Of a stretch of 64,000 nt of DNA, positions 61,418-64,000 are shown piece by piece (the stretch's first letter is position 1; every line of letters starts with the position of its first letter). The notes under the pieces were generated by a model. That model made no database searches. It was given only the letters and a program-made list of their open reading frames with translations, and was not told where the DNA came from. The position numbers and the translations under genes are program-made. The stretch is from Stictocephala bisonia (taxonomy: Eukaryota; Arthropoda; Insecta; Hemiptera; Membracidae): positions 299,001 to 363,000 of the forward strand of contig JAQJVL010000793.1 in assembly GCA_035578905.1 (NCBI GenBank), given 5' to 3'.

Positions 61418-64000
61418 CTTTTGAATAAACAATTATCCAACAATTATCTATAATTTCATTACAATCTAATCTGCAGGAAACTTATCATTTTAACCCTTTT
61501 ATAGGACAAAGTGTTGATTTTTAGTTAGTACGTACTCTGGGTGGAAATGAGGTAGTATGCTTTATTCATTGTTCGTACGTTACTATACAGAAACAACAGA
61601 GCAGACAATCTGTACCCTATACATATTTATGTGATTTTTTTTATATAAAATCAACGGAGCAGACAACCTGTACCCTATACATATTTATAAGTTTGTTTTG
61701 TTTACTTTTTGCAAATAATCAATGATATAGCAAACTTATCACGTTTTGAATGTATAATACACAATTTGCATAAGTTTTGCTATTGTTTTAGATCAGCTAG
61801 ACACACTGACTATAAATCAGCTGGAAATAAAAAGCAAAGTAGTGTTCATTAGTCAGCTGATCTAAAACTGTCAGAGCAATACATGTTTCTATGTCTGTAC
61901 AACACTGAGAGAGTATATAATATAGTAATTTTGTAATTTCTAACACGTACAGTAATGCTCTAAAAAGAAAAAAAAACTAATAAGTAATCATCATTGTTTT
62001 TTAAGCATGTTAGCTTTAATTTCCATTTTTGTTGATAGTAAACTAAATTAGGAGCACATTTTATAAATACTTCCTATTTGTTATACTATGGGAAAAAGTT
62101 TTAAATCTTCTTTATATCATTTAACTTAGTGAAATTATGATTTATTTCTATAAATATTTGTAACTCCTCTTTTTGGCACAGTCTGTTTTCAGTACAATAG
62201 GCTTTCATCTATAAATTAATATAATATTGTGTAAAACAAGTTTCATAACGTGAAAATCTCAGGCCCTAATTATCGCATTACCCTGATAGAAGTTGAAACA
62301 ATCTGCATATAACGCTCTTCTGAAACTTTTTTGATTACTCAATCGGTTGACTTGAAAATTATGAGTGGCCAAACATCTTGGCCTCATTATTCACTCTCGT
62401 TTGAATCACTCAGTTATCCATTACTCGGCAAGTAATTGATGTGAAACGTTCATATAGGTCTAAGAGCACTTGGTGCAGTAAGTCCTCTCATATACTTCAA
62501 ATCATATGAGTGTGAGGAAAGTTATGAGCAGATAACCCACTCAATCTCACTTTACTCACGTCTATTTCTTTTACTGAGTTGTCCTATACATAAGAACACA
62601 ACTTGACATATAAATGAGAAAACAAGGGCCCTGAGGCAGAGCCTTATTGTTAGAGTTGTGTTATATATTTTAAGAGTTTTGACTATACTGGCGTTATCCT
62701 CTCTAGCAAATTTGAATACACCCTATTTCTCCTGTTATATTAGTGTTAAATAACGAAAGTGAATAACAATAAAGCCTATTGCCTTTCAAATAACAGCTAA
62801 ATCTAAAATTTCCTTCTTTGCTCGGCTGTGAATTTTTACTGTTTATTCTCATTAAAAGACTTTCAGAAAATATTTTGTCTACAGTTATGTTTTTATTCGT
62901 CGCGTTTCAAAAGCACTGAAAGGATTATACTGGTCTTTCTTGTTAATTGAAGTTAAATTTACATAGCATGGAATGTCAAAGCTTACAATGAATTCAAGCT
63001 TTCAAAAGTAATTAAAAGTAAAAAGTTCATGTTGATAGTTTAAAATTAGATGTGTTAGATATTTAAAAATATTAAGTTACCATTTTTATTTTCATCTTAT
63101 TTTTACTGATGTTACCGTACACTTAAACAATAGTAGATACAACAATAATTAAAATTGGGAGACAAATAAAAATGTTACGATAGGTAATAAGAGATACTCT
63201 ACTCCAGTCATATACAGAGAATAATATACTGTTTTATTATCAAGAGATCATGACTACTCTTGACAAGATGAACAACTTATTTCTGTGACCTAACCTCCAT
63301 ACATTTGCGAGAGTGCTCTCAAAAGGCAGAAGGCCAAGATCCAGAAGCAGATTCTACAGGTGTCCCCTTGCAAAGCTGTAGGACAAGATTTTCAAGTGGG
63401 GTACCAGCAGAGCTTCCCCAAAAAGCCTAATGCCGTTTAATAAGAGTCAAGAGTTTTTAGGCTGATCCTTTGCAAGTCTTTAAGTTGAGCTCAACAGCAT
63501 TGCGGAAGAGAGACAGAGAGATCCTTTGAAGAAGGCAAATTCTCCATTGACTAAGAGGACCATATAGGAGTTTAAGGGTGTAGCCCCAATTACCGAAGCT
63601 AGTGTTACTTATTTCAAAAAGGGATCACCCAAAATTTTGTGATTCCTAGGGTTTACAAATTTAAAAATTTGCTACCTGTTTCAGTTAGCGTAAGTATAAA
63701 AAAAGTATAAAAAAGAAGTTATGACCGTTAATGTACTTATCTAACTAATCTGGTTTAAACATACTAGGTGAATTCTAAACCACGAAAGCTACAGAAACTG
63801 TTTTTATGACCAGAAGTCTGTTACCTATTGGTGCAGGTTTAAGCATTAACAAATATATTCTTTTCTAATTAGTGTTTGTAACAGATGAAAAATTTCACTC
63901 ATGATTCTACTGAAAAATTAATTGTTTAATACTGGCATGGATTCTAATAATATGGAAAAATAATATATTTCTGTATGTTAGTTGGTACATTTACATAAAC
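61418..64000. other. Non-coding right end of window
   Basis: AT-rich. TTAACCCTTTTATAGGACAA near 61492 looks like another TTAA-element left end whose partner may lie outside the window. A GC-richer block at 63270-63610 (AAGATCCAGAAGCAGATTCT, GTGTAGCCCCAATTACCG) may be an old repeat but has no clear frame or ends. GATCAGCTAGACACACTGAC and its inverse GTCAGCTGATC near 61790-61865 form a small hairpin. Confidence 0.35.

Overview
The window is AT-rich, intron-rich nuclear DNA from an arthropod, most probably an insect. The evidence is GT-AG introns of one to several kb, a conserved animal gene in many small exons, and dense mariner, piggyBac, Tigger, Helitron and tRNA-derived SINE insertions. There is no operon structure, CRISPR array or bacterial signal. 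The species cannot be named from the sequence.

One host gene is recognised. It lies on the + strand from 5218 to at least 34735 and encodes a long coiled-coil protein of the ribosome-binding protein 1 / kinectin family of endoplasmic reticulum proteins. Eleven exons chain in frame with canonical splice sites: 5218-5363, 8820-9074, 11473-11622, 14026-14142, 15745-15918, 16952-17109, 18609-19047, 21081-21308, 26088-26183 (or 26177), 27730-27822 and 33022-33294. A 33-nt microexon (34703-34735) and a possible terminal exon (41703-41723) follow. The 5' part, which should carry the membrane anchor, lies before the window.

The introns and the downstream half are mostly mobile DNA. Left to right: an 86-bp satellite (1-489); SINE fragments (1150-2345); a decayed TTAA-flanked piggyBac (2615-4634); a mariner-like element broken by one stop (6336-7676); an element with long inverted ends (9582-11018); a SINE (11836-12070); a TTAA MITE (14567-15446); a non-LTR tail (21640-22400); a TTAA element (23112-23946); a Tigger-like MITE with a second MITE inside it (24691-25499); a Tigger with two lesions (28162-30981); a reverse transcriptase relic (31695-32380); a SINE (34121-34574); a mirrored 36-bp minisatellite (35679-36279, related array at 44105-44272); several more TTAA elements; an apparently intact three-exon piggyBac transposase (47623-50758) nested inside an older TTAA element (46978-50979); a second mariner-like element with a frameshift (51581-52905); a palindromic MITE (53023-53311); a SINE split by a Helitron (55285-56570); and a TTAA element hosting a second Helitron (59955-61413).

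No second host gene is seen after about 41.7 kb. The most notable points are the intact piggyBac sitting in a TA microsatellite rather than at TTAA, a degenerate duplicate of a host exon at 18404, and the local abundance of several TTAA-flanked end families.
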